Shown here: piece after piece, positions 1 to 8,972 of the stretch
Position numbering within the stretch: the stretch's first letter is position 1
How the letters are laid out: each line of letters opens with the position of its first letter
NCBI GenBank assembly: GCA_934320645.1
Contig: CAKRFP010000010.1
Span: 1 to 64,000 of the forward strand
DNA from: an uncultured Bariatricus sp.
GTDB lineage: Bacteria > Bacillota > Clostridia > Lachnospirales > Lachnospiraceae
DNA length: 64,000 bases
Direction of reading: 5' to 3'
Notes under the pieces: generated by a model
Databases searched by the model: none
Told to the model about the DNA's origin: nothing
The model's input: only the letters and a program-made list of their open reading frames with translations
Position numbers and translations under genes: made by a program

Positions 1-1763
1 TATATCACAATGAACAATGTTATGAAGAATTAATGCAAATGCTGGAAGAGGCTTATCAGAACAGACCGGCGGAACTTAGGAGATTAGACGGCAGAAGGGA
101 GAAGGAACCGAACTGGTATCGTAACAGAAACATGCTTGGGATGACGATGTATCCGAAGCTGTTTGCAGGGGGATTGAAAGGTGTGATAGAACATTTAGAT
201 TATCTGTCTGAGCAGAAGATCACCTACCTTCATTTGATGCCACTTTTGAAGATGCCTCATCCACATAATGACGGTGGGTATGCGGTAGAAGATTTTAAAC
301 AGGTAGATCCCGAAATAGGAACAAACGAAGAGTTAAAAAGACTGACAAAAGAGCTGAGAAAACGCGGGATCAGTTTGTGTCTGGATGTTATTATGAATCA
401 TACGGCAGATACGCATGAGTGGGCAATGCGCGCAAAGAGAGGCGAACAGGAATATATGGATCGCTATCAGTGTTATGAAACGCGAGAGATTCCGGATCAA
501 TTTGAAAAGACGATGCCACAGGTGTTTCCAGAGACTGCACCGGGTAACTTTACATGGTGCGAAGAGATGCACAGGCATGTATTGACAACATTTTATCCTT
601 ATCAATGGGATCTGAATTATCATAATCCGAAAGTATTTAACGAAATGATCGGGAATATCCTGTATCTGGCAAATATGGGAGTCGAAGTGTTTCGTATTGA
701 TGCAGTTCCTTATATCTGGAAAGAGTTAGGAACGAATTGCAGAAATCTTCCACAAGTGCACCTCATTGTCCGTATGCTGCGAATGATTCTGGAGATGATC
801 TGTCCGGCTGTGATACTAAAAGGCGAGGTTGTTATGGAACCAAAAGAACTTCCGGTCTATTTTGGAACAGAGAGTGAACCGGAATGTCATATGTTATACG
901 GAGTTTCCAGCATGGTAAATCTGTGGGCAGCACTGGCTACGAGGGACACAAGGATGTTGAAACACCAGATGGATGTGATTCACAGCCTTCCAAAGAATTG
1001 CTATTTTGTCAATTACCTTCGCTGTCATGATGATATTGGCTGGGGACTGGATGAAGAACAGGAGAAAAAGCTGGAAATAAACCCGATTCAGCACAAAGAA
1101 TATTTGTATCATTTCTTTGAAGGTACTTATCCATATAGCTTTGCGCGAGGAGAATTATATAATTACGATCCGGTGACGAAAGATGCCAGAAGCTGTGGAA
1201 CAACCGCAAGCCTGTGTGGGATCGAAAAAGGCGGATTTGAAGGAGATTTAGAGCAGGTGAAACAAGGAATCCAGAGGGTGCTCATGATGCATGCGGCATG
1301 TATGAGCATGGAAGGATTTATAATGCTTTCATCAGGGGATGAGATTGGTCAGGTAAATGATTATAATTACAAAAAAAACCCGGATACTGCAGCAGACAGC
1401 AGATATCTGCATCGCAGTCCATTCCGGTGGGACAATGCAGAAAAGAGAAAAAAAGCAGGGACGGTACAGTACGATATCTGGAATGGTCTGAAGCAGATGG
1501 AAGAAATACGTCGTCGGGAAAATTGCTTTGGAGAAACTGCCGGTATTTCTACCTGGGGCACAGGAAATGATGCGGTTTTTGCAATCAGAAGAACAGAAGG
1601 AAATGAAGAGTTGATCTGTCTGGCTAATTTTTCAGAGTATGGACAAAATGCATGGCTGAATTGTCTGGAAGGCGAATATGAGGATTTGTTTACGGGAGAA
1701 AAGCTGGAAATGAATTCGGTATGGATGAATCCTTATCAGTACAGATGGTGCTTGAAAAAATAG
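1..1763 (+). CDS. Amylosucrase-like GH13 glucosyltransferase (5' end outside window)
   Basis: The reading frame is open to the left edge (first complete codon at 3), so the N-terminus lies outside. The family (GH13 amylosucrase) uses sucrose to build alpha-1,4-glucan and releases fructose; it acts in the cytoplasm. Counting from the internal Met at 33, the barrel motifs are in order: DVIMNH near 118-123, FRIDAV with the nucleophile Asp223, LKGEVV with the acid/base Glu265, and RCHDDIGW with Asp333. The spacing and the QWDLNY and ATRD segments match Neisseria amylosucrase as I remember it, rather than plain alpha-amylase or sucrose phosphorylase. A fructokinase follows 49 bp downstream and would use the fructose released. 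No terminator lies between them, so an operon is likely. Amylosucrase is the best call; another GH13 sucrose-active enzyme is the alternative. Confidence 0.85.
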   Translation, partial: YHNEQCYEELMQMLEEAYQNRPAELRRLDGRREKEPNWYRNRNMLGMTMYPKLFAGGLKGVIEHLDYLSEQKITYLHLMPLLKMPHPHNDGGYAVEDFKQVDPEIGTNEELKRLTKELRKRGISLCLDVIMNHTADTHEWAMRAKRGEQEYMDRYQCYETREIPDQFEKTMPQVFPETAPGNFTWCEEMHRHVLTTFYPYQWDLNYHNPKVFNEMIGNILYLANMGVEVFRIDAVPYIWKELGTNCRNLPQVHLIVRMLRMILEMICPAVILKGEVVMEPKELPVYFGTESEPECHMLYGVSSMVNLWAALATRDTRMLKHQMDVIHSLPKNCYFVNYLRCHDDIGWGLDEEQEKKLEINPIQHKEYLYHFFEGTYPYSFARGELYNYDPVTKDARSCGTTASLCGIEKGGFEGDLEQVKQGIQRVLMMHAACMSMEGFIMLSSGDEIGQVNDYNYKKNPDTAADSRYLHRSPFRWDNAEKRKKAGTVQYDIWNGLKQMEEIRRRENCFGETAGISTWGTGNDAVFAIRRTEGNEELICLANFSEYGQNAWLNCLEGEYEDLFTGEKLEMNSVWMNPYQYRWCLKK

Positions 1764-1812
1764 GAATTTTATGAAAAAGCAATGTCATTTTTGAGACAGA
1801 ATGGAGAATATG

Positions 1813-2775
1813 ATGAAAAAATATGATGTAGTGGCACTAGGAGAATTATTAATTGATTTCACAGAAAACGGAAAAAGTAATCAGGGAAATCCGCTTTTTG
1901 AGGCAAATCCGGGAGGAGCACCGTGCAATGTACTTGCAATGCTGACGAAACTCGGACATAAGACGGCATTTATCGGGAAAGTAGGGGAAGATTTTTTCGG
2001 AGAACAGCTGAGAGATGCGATAACAGAAGTAGGGATTGATGCAGATGGATTATGTACAGATAAGGAAATCCATACGACACTTGCAATGGTACATACTTAT
2101 CCGGATGGAGATAGAGATTTTTCGTTTTATCGTAACCCGGGAGCAGATATGATGCTGAACAAAGAAGAAATTTGTGAAGACATTATTAAAGAAACGAAAA
2201 TCTTCCATTTCGGAACATTGTCTATGACTCATGAAGAAGTGCGCGAAGCAACAAAAGAAGCAATTCGTGTTGCAGAAGAATCTGGTGCAGTTATTTCCTT
2301 TGATCCGAACTTACGTCCACCACTTTGGAATTCTTTGGATGTGGCAAAGAAACAGGTATTATATGGATTAGCACATTGTCATATCCTGAAAATCTCAGAC
2401 AATGAGATTCAGTGGCTGACAGGAGAAGAAGATTATACTGCAGGGGTAAACTGGATCAGAGAAAGATATCAGATTCCGCTGATCCTTGTATCTATGGGTA
2501 AAGAAGGAAGTCGTGCATACTATAACGGAATGATGGTAGAAGTAAAACCGTTCCTTCAGAAGAATACAATTGAGACGACAGGAGCAGGAGATACATTCTG
2601 TGGTTGTGTATTACATTATATCTGTGAACACGGAATGGAAGGTTTGGAGGAAGAAAACCTGAAAGAAATGCTGACTTTTGCAAATGCAGCGGCATCTGTG
2701 ATCACAACAAGAAAAGGGGCACTGCGTGTAATGCCGACAAGGAATGAAATTCAGAATATTATTCATGGTTTATAA
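1813..2775 (+). CDS. Fructokinase / PfkB-family sugar kinase
   Basis: This is a 320-residue ribokinase-fold kinase. It probably phosphorylates fructose with ATP in the cytoplasm. Visible motifs are the N-terminal ALGELLIDF strand, the GG-APCNV segment of PfkB signature 1, and TTGAGDTFCG near the C-terminus with catalytic base Asp260. Length is normal for the family. ATGs at 1801, 1810 and 1813 are in frame; GGAGA at 1803-1807 overlaps the first and sits about 5 bases before the third, so 1813 is chosen. The amylosucrase immediately upstream makes fructose the likely substrate; the exact sugar is inference. Confidence 0.85.
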   Translation: MKKYDVVALGELLIDFTENGKSNQGNPLFEANPGGAPCNVLAMLTKLGHKTAFIGKVGEDFFGEQLRDAITEVGIDADGLCTDKEIHTTLAMVHTYPDGDRDFSFYRNPGADMMLNKEEICEDIIKETKIFHFGTLSMTHEEVREATKEAIRVAEESGAVISFDPNLRPPLWNSLDVAKKQVLYGLAHCHILKISDNEIQWLTGEEDYTAGVNWIRERYQIPLILVSMGKEGSRAYYNGMMVEVKPFLQKNTIETTGAGDTFCGCVLHYICEHGMEGLEEENLKEMLTFANAAASVITTRKGALRVMPTRNEIQNIIHGL

Positions 2776-3114
2776 AAACTAAACCTATTGACATAGTAGG
2801 TATATAGATGCATTATAAATACGACAGAGAAAACAGTTATGAAATCTGTAACAAGCCGGTGCAGGCAGTGGTCAGGAAGTTTTACGAGAATATAGAATAA
2901 ATAAGAGCATGCAATAAATCCGAAATAACGGATCATTTTGAAATGTTTTCCGGTATGTGTCGGATCAAACGTTTTATGAATTTAATATAGAAGAATATAG
3001 AAGACGGAAGCAGCAGAGCATCTTAGATGGACTGAACAGAAAGCATGTAATCGCGGTAATTAAAGAATAGTTATAGAAGAATAAAATATTAACAATACTT
3101 ATAGGAAAAAACAA
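2776..3114. other. Intergenic region with short gene remnants
   Basis: No intact gene is seen. A good -35 hexamer (TTGACA, 2788-2793) lies inside an inverted repeat ACCTA-N9-TAGGT (2783-2801). It precedes a 30-codon frame starting at 2808 and ending at 2900. A second open stretch with no start (2942-3070) encodes a lysine/arginine-rich tail ending in VIAVIKE. The two pieces are in different frames, which looks like the ends of a decayed gene. I do not recognise the product. Confidence 0.35.
2783..2819 (+). promoter_or_regulatory. Candidate orphan promoter with overlapping inverted repeat
   Basis: TTGACA at 2788-2793 is followed 17 bases later by a weak CATTAT, or 20 bases later by TATAAA. 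The repeat ACCTA-N9-TAGGT (2783-2801) overlaps the -35. It resembles operators of Rrf2-family regulators (CymR/IscR type) in Clostridia. Only remnants lie downstream, so the site may be a fossil. Confidence 0.3.
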
Positions 3115-3144
3115 TTAGACTTATAAATATAATTGATGTATACT
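3115..3144 (+). promoter_or_regulatory. Promoter for peptide ABC importer operon
   Basis: TTAGAC (3115-3120), an 18-base spacer and TATACT (3139-3144) form a sigma-A-like promoter. It lies about 45 bases before the binding-protein start. This is sequence inspection only. Confidence 0.45.
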
Positions 3145-3188
3145 ACAAAAGGTGTTAATTATATGACAATTTTAGGAGGAAAGAATTA

Positions 3189-4772
3189 ATGAAAAAGAAA
3201 ACACTTTCACGTGTTCTTGCTTTCTCTTTATGTGCAGCTCTTCTTGCAACAACAGGTTGCGGGGGATCAGACAAGAAAGATGGCAGCACAGATGCAAAGC
3301 AGACAGAAGCAGCAGCGGCAAAAGATGAAATGCACATTGCAGTATCAGCAAACCCGCCAACACTTGACACACAGATCAGCAACTCCAACATTGTAGGACA
3401 GATTGCGTATCATATTTTTGAGCCACTGTTTGCAATGGATGAAAACTATGAGCCGCAGCCGGTTCTTGCAGAATCTTACGAAGTAAGCGAAGATGGTCTT
3501 GAATATACCATTAAACTTCGTAAAGGTGTGAAATTCCATAACGGCAACGAGATGACTGCAGATGACGTTGTTGCATCTATGAACCGTTGGATAGAAAAAT
3601 CACCAAAGGCAAATACATTGATCGGTGGATCTACATTTGAAAAAGTGGATGATTATACAGTGAAGATGACAGCTAACCAGGCTTCTTCTGATATTATTAC
3701 CGTTCTTGCTAACCCGATCATGTTCGCAGCTATTTATCCGGCAGAGATTGTTGAAGCTGCTACAGATGAAGGAATCAGCGAATTCATCGGTACAGGTCCG
3801 TATAAACTTGCTGAGTGGAAACAGGATCAGTACATCAAGTTAGAGAAGAATGATGATTACCAGGGAAATGAAAATGCAACATCTGGTCTTGCAAGCAAAA
3901 AAACCGCTGCAACAAAGACATTGGTATTTGATTTCGTTACAGATGCATCTACACGACTCGCAGGTGCACAGAACGGACAGTATGATGTTGTTGAAGAAAT
4001 TCCGTTGGATAACTATGATGATCTGGCAAATGCTTCTAACGTAACACTTAGCATTACAAAAGGTGGTACTCTTAACCTTTTCCTTAATACAACAGAAGGA
4101 ATCATGGCCAACCAGGATATGAGACAGGCCGTGCTTGCTGCACTTAACTGTGACGATATTCTTCTTGCATGTTACGGTAACGAAGACCTCTACGAAGAAA
4201 ATCCGGGATGGTTCAACCCGTCAGATACACAGTGGGGAACAGATGCAGGAAAAGAATATTACAACCAGAATGATGCGGATAAAGCAAAAGAGCTTCTTAA
4301 GAAAGCAGGATATAATAACGAAAAACTTGTACTTGTAACAACACCGGATTATCCGGAAATGTACAGTGCAACACTGGTTGTTCAGGAACAGTTAAAGAAA
4401 GTTGGAATCAATGCTGAAGTTGAAAGCTATGATTTCAGTACTTTCATGGAACATCGTGCAGATCCGAAACAGTTCAGCATGTATGTGACAAGTAACAGCT
4501 ACAACGTACTTCCGATCCAGTTATCCGTGCTTGATAAAGGATGGGCAGGACTTGATGCACCGGAAGTTACAGATGGAATTACAGCGATCCGTTCTGCTGC
4601 ATCTACAGAAGATGCTTCTGCTGCATGGGCAGATCTACAGGAATTTCTTTATGAATATGGTGCAGCATCTGTTATCGGGCATTACACAGGTGTAAATGCT
4701 CTTAGCACAAAAGTAGAAGGTTATGATTACTTAAGATTCCCGATTTTATGGAACGCAACAGTTTCAAAATAA
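3189..4772 (+). CDS. Peptide-type ABC transporter substrate-binding lipoprotein
   Basis: This 527-residue extracellular solute-binding protein (family 5, DppA/OppA type) is the capture subunit of the importer. The N-terminus has a lipoprotein signal: basic MKKK, a hydrophobic stretch and a lipobox ending ATTGC with lipidated Cys24, then a Gly/Ser/Asp linker. The mature part carries typical family segments such as the FEPLF strand near residue 80 and the GTGPYKL strand near residue 205. AGGAGG at 3175-3180 precedes the ATG by about 8 bases. Two permeases and two ATPases follow in the same direction. The solute is probably oligopeptide or dipeptide; nickel or a modified sugar cannot be excluded. 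Confidence 0.88.
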   Translation: MKKKTLSRVLAFSLCAALLATTGCGGSDKKDGSTDAKQTEAAAAKDEMHIAVSANPPTLDTQISNSNIVGQIAYHIFEPLFAMDENYEPQPVLAESYEVSEDGLEYTIKLRKGVKFHNGNEMTADDVVASMNRWIEKSPKANTLIGGSTFEKVDDYTVKMTANQASSDIITVLANPIMFAAIYPAEIVEAATDEGISEFIGTGPYKLAEWKQDQYIKLEKNDDYQGNENATSGLASKKTAATKTLVFDFVTDASTRLAGAQNGQYDVVEEIPLDNYDDLANASNVTLSITKGGTLNLFLNTTEGIMANQDMRQAVLAALNCDDILLACYGNEDLYEENPGWFNPSDTQWGTDAGKEYYNQNDADKAKELLKKAGYNNEKLVLVTTPDYPEMYSATLVVQEQLKKVGINAEVESYDFSTFMEHRADPKQFSMYVTSNSYNVLPIQLSVLDKGWAGLDAPEVTDGITAIRSAASTEDASAAWADLQEFLYEYGAASVIGHYTGVNALSTKVEGYDYLRFPILWNATVSK

Positions 4773-4785
4773 TCCGGAGATGGTA

Positions 4786-4818
4786 ACGGCGAGCAGCAGA
4801 TGCGGCTCGCCGTTTTTT
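4786..4818 (+). terminator. Terminator-like hairpin inside the importer operon
   Basis: A perfect 9-bp stem (ACGGCGAGC / GCTCGCCGT, 4786-4794 and 4805-4813) with a 10-base loop is followed by five T (4814-4818). The next RBS starts just after it. It probably stops part of the transcripts so that the binding protein exceeds the membrane subunits, and may also protect the upstream mRNA end. Confidence 0.8.
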
Positions 4819-4834
4819 AAAGAAGGAGTACAGT

Positions 4835-5785
4835 ATGTTATCTTATATCGGAAAAAGACTTTTATCACTGATCCCGGTTATGTTTGTCGTATCAGTTGTT
4901 GCTTTCCTGGTAGTTTACATGATCCCGGGGGGACCTGCAACGGCAATTCTTGGTATGGAAGCAACTCCGGATCAGATCAGTGCACTCAATGCACAGCTTG
5001 GTTTTGACAGACCATTTCTGGTACAGTATCTTGATTGGTTTGGAAATGTGTTACACGGGGACTGGGGAAATTCTTATTTTCTTCAGACATCTGTTCTTTC
5101 GGCAATCGGAGAGTATTTTGGACCAACCTTAAGTCTGGCAATTCTTGCACAGATTTTTGCACTGATTCTTTCCGTACCGCTTGGAATCCTTGCGGCTTAC
5201 AAAAGAGGAACAGCCATTGACGTAACAGCCGTTTCAATTTCACTTCTCGGTTCTGCACTTCCGGGATTTTTGCTCAGTATGTTTCTGATGCTTGCTTTCA
5301 GTGTGTATAATCACTGGTTCCCGGTTGCAGGCTATGCCACACTTTCTGCAGGATTTGGCGAACATCTGAAATATCTGTTTGTTCCGGCTCTGTCCCTTGG
5401 AATCGTACAGGCAGCATATCTTACCAGAATGACAAGATCTTCCCTTCTGGATGTGCTTTATAAAAACTTCATCCATACAGCCCGGGCAAAGGGACTGAAA
5501 GAGATGAAAGTGGTTTTGGTCTATGGACTTAAAAATGCAGCGCCGATTATTTTAACAGCGGTGGGACAGTCATTCGGAAGTCTGATCACAGGTACTATCG
5601 TCACAGAAACCTTGTTTAACATACCGGGGCTTGGTATGCTGACCATGACTTCCATCAACAGAAGAGATGTCTTTGTAATTCAGGGAGTTGTACTATTTGT
5701 AACCATATTGTATGTACTTGTTAATCTGGTGGTGGATGTTCTTTACGGTTTCGTAGATCCAAGACTCCAGCCAGGACGCAAATAG
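4835..5785 (+). CDS. Peptide ABC transporter permease, DppB/OppB type
   Basis: This 316-residue inner-membrane subunit belongs to the binding-protein-dependent permease family. It has an N-terminal membrane segment (about residues 9-30, ending in MIPGGPA), the periplasmic loop usual for DppB, then further membrane spans. The EAA-type coupling loop is visible around RAKGLKEMKVVLVYGLKNA (about residues 214-232). AAGGAG lies shortly before the ATG. It follows the hairpin at 4786-4818 and precedes the second permease by 12 bases. Confidence 0.88.
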   Translation: MLSYIGKRLLSLIPVMFVVSVVAFLVVYMIPGGPATAILGMEATPDQISALNAQLGFDRPFLVQYLDWFGNVLHGDWGNSYFLQTSVLSAIGEYFGPTLSLAILAQIFALILSVPLGILAAYKRGTAIDVTAVSISLLGSALPGFLLSMFLMLAFSVYNHWFPVAGYATLSAGFGEHLKYLFVPALSLGIVQAAYLTRMTRSSLLDVLYKNFIHTARAKGLKEMKVVLVYGLKNAAPIILTAVGQSFGSLITGTIVTETLFNIPGLGMLTMTSINRRDVFVIQGVVLFVTILYVLVNLVVDVLYGFVDPRLQPGRK

Positions 5786-5797
5786 GAGGAAAAAAAG

Positions 5798-6694
5798 ATG
5801 TATTTTACAAGAAAAAGTATGTCTGAAGCCAGTGAAGCGATTTTTAAAGAGCAGAGACAGCTTCGGAAAGAAAAACTTCTTGCAAATCCGGCACTGATCA
5901 TCGGTGCAGTCGGATTTGTCGTAATTCTTATTGTAGCTGTCCTGGTTCCGCTTCTTAGTAAGGTTGATCCAAATGCCATGACGGTCACAGAACGTTTTAA
6001 AGCGCCGTGTGCAAAATATATTTTCGGAACAGATGAATATGGCCGTGATATATTCATCCGTCTGATGTATGGAGCCAGAGTATCCCTCTGGGTAGGCGGA
6101 TGTGTTGCTGCATTTTCCTGCATCCTTGGCACGATCATCGGTGTGTATGCAAGTTATTTCAAAATTCTTGACCAGATCCTGATGAGAATCTGTGATGGTC
6201 TGATCGCCATTCCGGGAATCCTTCTTGCAATCGCCCTGATCGCAGCACTTGGTACTTCCAGCTGGAATGTGGTGCTTGCTCTGACGATCGTTTATACACC
6301 GAGTGTGGCGCGTACTGTCCGTGCAAGTGCGATGGTCATCAAAGAGCAGCCGTATGTGGAGGCTGCAAAGGTGCAGGGGTTCAGTAACTTTAAGATCCTC
6401 TGGAAGCTGATTCTTCCGGGCGTTATTTCACCGCTTACCGTGCAGGCCTCTTTCATTTTTGCACAGGCAATCATTTCCGAAGCATCCTTAAGCTTCTTAG
6501 GTGCTGGTATTCCGGCTCCGGCAGCAAGCTGGGGAAATATGCTGCAGGACAGTAAGCTGGTATTTTCAAAGGCACCGTGGACCATGATCTGCCCTGGTAT
6601 TGCAGTAGTAGTCTGTGTACTCAGTCTGAATCTTCTGGGCGACGGTCTCCGGGATTTCCTTGATCCGAGAGTAAAAGGAGGAGCGAAGAAATAA
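5798..6694 (+). CDS. Peptide ABC transporter permease, DppC/OppC type
   Basis: This 298-residue second permease subunit has a cytoplasmic N-terminal tail, a membrane span near 28-50 and the GTDEYGRDIFIRL segment typical of DppC. Further spans follow, and the EAA loop includes EAAKVQGFSNFKILWKLILP near residues 187-206. It ends with FLDPRVKGG. The RBS AGGAGG follows the preceding stop directly. The stop overlaps the next ATG by one base (TAATG), indicating translational coupling with the ATPase. Confidence 0.88.
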   Translation: MYFTRKSMSEASEAIFKEQRQLRKEKLLANPALIIGAVGFVVILIVAVLVPLLSKVDPNAMTVTERFKAPCAKYIFGTDEYGRDIFIRLMYGARVSLWVGGCVAAFSCILGTIIGVYASYFKILDQILMRICDGLIAIPGILLAIALIAALGTSSWNVVLALTIVYTPSVARTVRASAMVIKEQPYVEAAKVQGFSNFKILWKLILPGVISPLTVQASFIFAQAIISEASLSFLGAGIPAPAASWGNMLQDSKLVFSKAPWTMICPGIAVVVCVLSLNLLGDGLRDFLDPRVKGGAKK

Positions 6695-7710
6695 TGGAAA
6701 AGCAGTGTAATGAATGTAAAAATCCAATTCTGGAAGTCAAAGATCTGCGGGTAAAATTCTCCGTTCATAAGAAATGGCTTCCTGCAGTAGACGGAGTAAA
6801 TCTCTGCATCCAGCCGGGTGAGATCATCGGAGTTGTAGGAGAGTCCGGATCCGGAAAAAGTGTCATGTCACAGTCCATTCTCCGTCTTCGTGATCACGAC
6901 ACCGCAGTGCAGTACGAGGGAGAGATCCTGTTTGAAAATGAAGACCTGTTAAAGCGACCGCTTTCCAAGATGAGAGAGCTCCGTGGAAATGATATTTCTG
7001 TTATTTTCCAGGATCCGCTGAACTCTTTAAGCCCGGTACATACCGTTGGAAAGCAGCTCAGTGAAATCGTGCTTCTTCATAAAAACGTAACAAAGTCAGA
7101 GGCAAAGGCACGTTCGATTGAGATGCTGAAGCTGACCGGGATTCCGAATCCGGAAGACTGCATGAAAAAGTATCCGTTTGAACTTTCCGGTGGGATGCAG
7201 CAGCGTGTGATGATCGCCATGGCACTTGCCTGTGAACCGAAGCTTCTGATCGCTGATGAGCCGACGACTGCTCTGGACGTGACGATCCAGGAACAGATTC
7301 TGCATCTGATCAAAGAGCTGAATGAAAAGCTTGGTATGTCCGTGCTCTTTATCACGCATGACATGGGGGCGGTTGCGCAGCTCTGTCATAGTGTGAAGGT
7401 TATGTATCTGGGACAGGTAGTAGAAGATACTACGACAGAAGAACTTTTTGCCAATCCACTGCATCCGTATACGGAAGGGCTTCTTGCCTGTATCCCGCAT
7501 CTTGGAGTGGAGAGAGGTAAAGAACTTCCAACTATTCCGGGAACCGTACCACCGCTGACCAAGATCCCAGTCGGATGTCATTTCTGTACCAGATGTAAAT
7601 ACGCGGATGACCGCTGCAAGAATACACAGCCGCCGCTTGTGGAAGCAAGAAAAGGGCATCTGGTAAAATGTTGGAAATATGCAGATCAGGCAGCGAAAGA
7701 GGAGGTATAG
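6694..7710 (+). CDS. Peptide ABC transporter ATPase, DppD/OppD type
   Basis: This 338-residue ATPase energises the importer from the cytoplasmic face. Motifs in order: Walker A GESGSGKS (about 49-56), Q-loop FQDP, signature LSGGMQQR, Walker B LLIADEP, and H-loop FITHD. The C-terminal extension of the OppD/DppD family is present, including NPLHPYTEGL and a cysteine-rich CxxCxxxxxxC segment with one more Cys about 20 residues on, which in relatives binds an iron-sulfur cluster. It is coupled to the upstream permease by a one-base overlap. Confidence 0.9.
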   Translation: MEKQCNECKNPILEVKDLRVKFSVHKKWLPAVDGVNLCIQPGEIIGVVGESGSGKSVMSQSILRLRDHDTAVQYEGEILFENEDLLKRPLSKMRELRGNDISVIFQDPLNSLSPVHTVGKQLSEIVLLHKNVTKSEAKARSIEMLKLTGIPNPEDCMKKYPFELSGGMQQRVMIAMALACEPKLLIADEPTTALDVTIQEQILHLIKELNEKLGMSVLFITHDMGAVAQLCHSVKVMYLGQVVEDTTTEELFANPLHPYTEGLLACIPHLGVERGKELPTIPGTVPPLTKIPVGCHFCTRCKYADDRCKNTQPPLVEARKGHLVKCWKYADQAAKEEV

Positions 7711-7714
7711 ACAG

Positions 7715-8689
7715 ATGAGCGAATATTTACTGGAAATTAAAAACTTAAAAAAGTCTTTCCCTCTGAAAACCGGAAAGAGCAGCCTTTTCGGGAAAACATC
7801 CCGGATGTGTGCGGTAGATAATATGTCCCTTTCTATCAAAAAAGGTGAGACCTACGGACTGGTTGGGGAATCCGGATGTGGAAAATCTACCACAGGACGA
7901 GCAATTGTAGGACTGACAAAACCAGACAGTGGCTCCATTCTTTACGATGGAAAGGATCTTTGTAAATTAAGTGACAAAGAGTTCAAACCACTTAGAAAAG
8001 AATTGCAGATGGTATTCCAGAATACCCTTTCTGCACTGAATCCGCGTCAGAGAATCGGAAATATCCTGGAGGATATCCTGAAGATCCACAGCAATCTGGA
8101 TGCAGCAGAAAGAAGAGAAAAGGTAGTAGAGGTTCTGAAGAAGGTAGGACTTTCCGAAGACCATTATTTCCGTTTTCCGCACGAGCTTTCCGGTGGGCAG
8201 GTACAGCGTCTTGGTATTGCAAGTGCCCTTGTTATCGGACCAAAGCTGATCGTCTGTGATGAACCGGTATCTGCGCTTGACGTATCGATTCAGGCACAGA
8301 TCCTGAATATGCTGATGCAGCTTCAGAAGGAACTGGGACTCAGCCTTTTATTTATTTCACACGATATCGGTGTTATCCGTTTTATCTCAGATCGTATTGG
8401 GGTTATGTATCTGGGAACACTGGTAGAAGAAACCGATACCGAAGAATTGTTTGCAAATCCACTCCATCCGTATACAAAAGGACTTTTTGCTTCTGTACCG
8501 GATCCGTATATTGAGCGGGATGGATTTTCAGAACTTTCCGGAGAACAGCCGGTCAGAACCGAAGATTTTAAGGGCTGTGCGTTTTCCACACGCTGTCCGC
8601 ATGCGACAGAAAAATGCAGACAGGAAGCACCGGTCTTCAGAGAGGTGAAACCGGGGCATAAAGTAGCTTGTCATATGGTAGAAGAATAA
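7715..8689 (+). CDS. Peptide ABC transporter ATPase, DppF/OppF type
   Basis: This 324-residue second ATPase pairs with the DppD-type subunit. It shows Walker A GESGCGKS, Q-loop FQNT, signature LSGGQVQR, Walker B LIVCDEP and H-loop FISHD, then the NPLHPYTKGL region and Cys residues in the tail. An upstream in-frame ATG (7679) overlaps the previous gene, but GGAGG at 7701-7705 lies 9 bases before the ATG at 7715, so the latter is used. It is the last gene of the operon. Confidence 0.9.
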   Translation: MSEYLLEIKNLKKSFPLKTGKSSLFGKTSRMCAVDNMSLSIKKGETYGLVGESGCGKSTTGRAIVGLTKPDSGSILYDGKDLCKLSDKEFKPLRKELQMVFQNTLSALNPRQRIGNILEDILKIHSNLDAAERREKVVEVLKKVGLSEDHYFRFPHELSGGQVQRLGIASALVIGPKLIVCDEPVSALDVSIQAQILNMLMQLQKELGLSLLFISHDIGVIRFISDRIGVMYLGTLVEETDTEELFANPLHPYTKGLFASVPDPYIERDGFSELSGEQPVRTEDFKGCAFSTRCPHATEKCRQEAPVFREVKPGHKVACHMVEE

Positions 8690-8706
8690 GAGGTATGTAA
8701 AAGAGT

Positions 8707-8743
8707 ACACCGCGGGAGATGGGGAATCCTGCGGTGTTTTTTT
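8707..8743 (+). terminator. Terminator of importer operon
   Basis: The stem ACACCGC / GCGGTGT (8707-8713, 8731-8737), with a further GG/CC pair inside, is followed by six T. It lies 17 bases after the last ATPase stop. Confidence 0.8.
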
Positions 8744-8758
8744 GTGTGGAAGGGGGAC

Positions 8759-8972
8759 GAAGGGCAAGTTGGAGAAGGTTGTGAGGCCGACCGGACGAAA
8801 AGAATTGTCGTAGATTCCATTACGCAAACCATTCCGATGAACCCCTTGGGGCGGGAATCGTGTTCAGCAAAGGCTTCCACGATTCCTGGGTTTCATCTCC
8901 ATTGCGTAATAAGTGAATCTACGACAATTCTTTTCGTCCGGTCGACCATTCTACTTTGCTAGCTTGCCCTTC
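8759..8972 (+). repeat. Large hairpin repeat, family A, copy 1
   Basis: This 214-base element is almost wholly self-complementary. The outer stem includes a 10-bp end (8759-8768 with 8963-8972) and a perfect 29-bp arm (8789-8817 with 8915-8943). A further perfect 9 bp (8819-8827 with 8902-8910) closes an 82-base head (8824-8905). The head carries its own hairpin GGAATCGTG / CACGATTCC (8854-8862, 8878-8886). The same 82-base head, with 8 differences, recurs inverted at 9336-9417 on unrelated stem arms. It starts 16 bases after the importer terminator and codes for nothing credible. The function is unknown. Confidence 0.85.

Noticed and set aside
8671..8962. Open frames of about 70 codons on both strands
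   Set aside because: They lie across the hairpin repeat and the importer terminator, and have no RBS or recognisable protein; the self-complementary DNA explains open frames on both strands.
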